A stretch of 45,562 nucleotides of DNA from DATMQA01 sp035566895 (GTDB taxonomy: Bacteria > Verrucomicrobiota > Verrucomicrobiia > Limisphaerales > UBA8199), in assembly GCA_035566895.1 (NCBI GenBank), contig DATMQA010000038.1:1-45562 (forward strand). Direction: 5' to 3'. The notes below the pieces were generated by a model. It was not told where the DNA came from and did not search any database. It saw only the letters and a list, made by a program, of their open reading frames with translations. A program made the translations under genes and the position numbers. Positions 44,094 to 45,562 of this stretch are shown piece after piece (position 1 is the stretch's first letter; each line of letters begins with the position of its first letter).

Positions 44094-44157
44094 ACTCATC
44101 GTCAGTTGCGTCCGGCGTGATCAGCGCTAGATTATTTTTGAGTGACCTTGGCCAAAG

Positions 44158-44352
44158 ATGCTTATGGACTCTTACTCCGATTCAACTGACCGGAACGCAG
44201 CAGAGTTCCTCCGGTTTGCTTTGGGGTTTCTCGGTTTCATGGTTGCGGCGGCCGGAATCATTGTCGGTTCCCCTGCTTTCGCCGTCATCGGGGCGGCTAT
44301 TCTGTTGCTGGTTCTTCTGAGCTTCTTTTCCGGGCCTGCCGAAGAGGTATAA
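44158..44352 (+). CDS. Small two-helix membrane protein, unknown
   Basis: A 64-residue frame starting MLMDSYSDSTDRN, followed by two hydrophobic helices (FLRFALGFLGFMVAAAGIIV and FAVIGAAILLLVLLSFF) and an acidic end (GPAEEV). The clean hydrophobic pattern and polar ends support a real protein, but there is no good ribosome binding site and I know no family. An ATG at 44164 is an alternative start. Confidence 0.5.
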   Translation: MLMDSYSDSTDRNAAEFLRFALGFLGFMVAAAGIIVGSPAFAVIGAAILLLVLLSFFSGPAEEV

Positions 44353-44381
44353 TTGCCCGCATGTCAACTAAGGAAATGGTG

Positions 44382-44456
44382 GTGGGTTGGGCGGGACTCG
44401 AACCCGCGACCAACGGCTTAAAAGGCCGCTGCTCTACCGACTGAGCTACCAACCCA
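44382..44456 (-). tRNA. tRNA-Lys (anticodon TTT)
   Basis: On the minus strand the acceptor stem is TGGGTTG/CAACCCA (7 bp), D arm GCTC-AGTCGGTA-GAGC, anticodon arm CGGC-CTTTTAA-GCCG with TTT in the centre, and T arm GCGGG-TTCGAGT-CCCGC. All arms pair fully. CCA is not encoded: the genome continues with CAC after the discriminator A. Confidence 0.93.
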
Positions 44457-44477
44457 CGAAAAAATTCTACTCTTCCC

Positions 44478-44547
44478 TGACGGCGATCCAACCCCACGAC
44501 CACTGCGAAAGCTTTTGGGATCGCTCTACCAATTGAGCCGCCAACGC
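44478..44547 (-). pseudogene. Decayed tRNA-like sequence
   Basis: Just upstream of tRNA-Lys on the same strand, 44547-44523 reads as the 5' part of a tRNA: acceptor GCGTTGG, CG, and a well-paired D arm GCTC-AATTGGTA-GAGC. The rest (44522-44478) does not form anticodon or acceptor stems, but contains GTGGGGTTGGATCGCC, a damaged T arm. The 3' acceptor strand CCAACGC is missing. Confidence 0.45.
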
Positions 44548-44671
44548 TCAAAAACCAACCGCTCATCGTTTGCTGAGTTGAAATTGGCGCGGAGCACCAA
44601 AAACAAAGCGCCGGAAACAGTAATAGACGAGGCCCAGTGGCGCAAGGCCACTTTTCGAGCCCAAATCCTCA

Positions 44672-44762
44672 CGGCCTTTAGGCTGCAGAATGTGCGCTGT
44701 AGGAGCGATGCGGTCTTCTCTGCGCAACTCCGGGGATCGGGAGTTCTGCAGCCTAAGGGCCG
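44672..44762. repeat. Palindromic repeat overlapping the 3' end of hypF
   Basis: CGGCCTTTAGGCTGCAGAA (44672-44690) and TTCTGCAGCCTAAGGGCCG (44744-44762) are complementary at 18 of 19 positions around a 53-nt centre. The right arm reaches into the hypF frame and supplies its stop codon. It differs in sequence from the elements in mutS and at 14820. Confidence 0.7.
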
Positions 44763-45562
44763 CGCTCCGAAGCCGGCTCACTCGTAGGCTGGAGGCCCGC
44801 CTCTGCGCCTGCTTCCCGCAGCGCGGCGACGATTTGGCCGAGGGCAATCCCACCGTCATTCGGCGGGACGCGCTGATGCCAATAGGGTCGAAAGCCCTCG
44901 GTTTGCAGGCGCTGGACGATGCGCTCGGTAAGGTAGCGGTTTTGGAAGCAGCCACCGGAGAGAACGATCCGCTGCTGGCCGGCGCGGCGGGCGACAGCGA
45001 GGATGGCTTCAACCAAGCCGTTGTGAAACTTCGCCGAGATTTCACCCGCCTTGACACCGAGTTTCAGGTCTGCCAGCAAAGCTTTGAGCATGGGAGACCA
45101 ATCGAGGGGCTGCCCCGAACGCCTTCGGGGTTCATGCAGCAGTTCACGCAAGGCCGTTGATGGGCGGACGGGATCTGGCGGTATGGGGTTTGCGAGGGGC
45201 AGAGGGTAAGCGTCGTCGGTTTCAACGCCTTCGAGGGCGAATTCCAGTTCCATGGCGGCCTGGCCTTCAAAACGGACTAGTTGGCGCAATCCTGCGAGGG
45301 AAGCAACCGCATCGAAAAGACGACCGGCACTGGAGGTCAGAGGTGAATTGAGCCGGCGCCCGAGCATGGTTTTCACCGACTTCAGTTCGGTGGGGGAAAA
45401 GGCACGAATCGGCGCGAGGTGGTCTAGACCGAAGGCGTCCTCGGCAAAAACTTCGTAAAGAACGCCAAGCGCAGTCCGGCGGGGTTCCTTGACCGCTTTG
45501 TCGCCGCCGGGCAAACGGAATTGGCGGAGGTGCCCCACCCGTTCGCAGGCCGTCTCGGTGAC
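44753..45562 (-). CDS. hypF: Carbamoyltransferase HypF, C-terminal part (cut by window edge)
   Basis: HypF makes the cyanide ligands of [NiFe]-hydrogenases by transferring a carbamoyl group to HypE. The visible 269 residues are the C-terminal Kae1-like carbamoyltransferase domain: FRLPGGDKAVKEPRRTALGV, KTMLGRRLNSPLTSSAGRLF, VLSGGCFQNRYLTERIVQRL and PPNDGGIALGQIV. The gene continues beyond 45562, so no start is given here; a GTG at 45538 is internal. The last residues (SERGP) and the TAG stop lie within a palindromic repeat, so the native C-terminus may have been replaced. No hydrogenase genes are visible in the window. Confidence 0.9.
   Translation of the reverse strand, partial: VTETACERVGHLRQFRLPGGDKAVKEPRRTALGVLYEVFAEDAFGLDHLAPIRAFSPTELKSVKTMLGRRLNSPLTSSAGRLFDAVASLAGLRQLVRFEGQAAMELEFALEGVETDDAYPLPLANPIPPDPVRPSTALRELLHEPRRRSGQPLDWSPMLKALLADLKLGVKAGEISAKFHNGLVEAILAVARRAGQQRIVLSGGCFQNRYLTERIVQRLQTEGFRPYWHQRVPPNDGGIALGQIVAALREAGAEAGLQPTSEPASERGP

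Noticed and set aside
44297..44566. 89-codon minus-strand frame across tRNA-Lys
   Set aside because: Its sequence is the translated tRNA and tRNA relic (LVAQSVEQRPFKPLVAGSSP is a common tRNA artefact).

Overview
The window looks like chromosomal DNA from a high-GC member of the Verrucomicrobiota, probably a Pedosphaera/Limisphaerales-like soil or freshwater lineage. This is an inference from gene content: large secreted repeat proteins with FG-GAP, kelch, Ig-like and beta-helix architectures, an ECF sigma factor with a C-terminal membrane anchor, a long class II ribonucleotide reductase, and many intergenic palindromic repeats. No rRNA or other phylogenetic marker was used, so the assignment is tentative. 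I see no prophage, intact insertion sequence, CRISPR array or antiviral locus.

Region 1 (1-12.1 kb) is a surface and secretome block. It encodes a beta-helix protein (minus strand), then a seven-repeat kelch propeller, a relic of a DUF1080 gene, a seven-bladed FG-GAP protein with a YadA-head-like section and a C-terminal S74 chaperone, a 52-residue-repeat fibre protein, and an Ig-like/deacetylase-like protein. Three of these proteins end in the same kind of C-terminal module of about 70 residues. Region 2 (12.1-17.5 kb, minus strand) carries an MFS transporter, a Nudix hydrolase, an FmdB-type zinc ribbon protein, an esterase, and a membrane-anchored ECF sigma factor whose stop overlaps the esterase start.

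Region 3 (17.5-27.4 kb, plus strand) holds mutS with an in-frame palindromic insertion, a DUF6932-like nucleotidyltransferase with a small partner, two amidohydrolase-family genes separated by a Phd/RelE-like toxin-antitoxin pair, and a GDPD/PLC-like secreted phosphodiesterase. Region 4 (27.4-35.5 kb) holds an NtrB/NtrC-like two-component pair, a GT-C-type membrane glycosyltransferase and class II ribonucleotide reductase. Region 5 (35.6-40.7 kb) holds two Hsp20 chaperones behind a possible sigma-54 promoter, a fused membrane/spermidine-synthase-like protein and threonine synthase. Region 6 (40.7-45.6 kb) holds a sulfite dehydrogenase pair (SorA/SorB-like) divergent from a YeiH-type exporter, which together suggest sulfite oxidation coupled to sulfate export. 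It ends with tRNA-Lys, a tRNA relic and the 3' part of hypF, cut by the window edge.

The most unusual signal is non-coding. At least three families of palindromic elements occur here. One is inserted in frame in mutS and again in the spermidine-synthase-like gene. One is a MITE-like element of about 100 bp present twice in opposite orientation. One overlaps the hypF stop codon. In addition, several gaps hold long hairpins whose arms are themselves degenerate arrays of a 7-9 nt unit.
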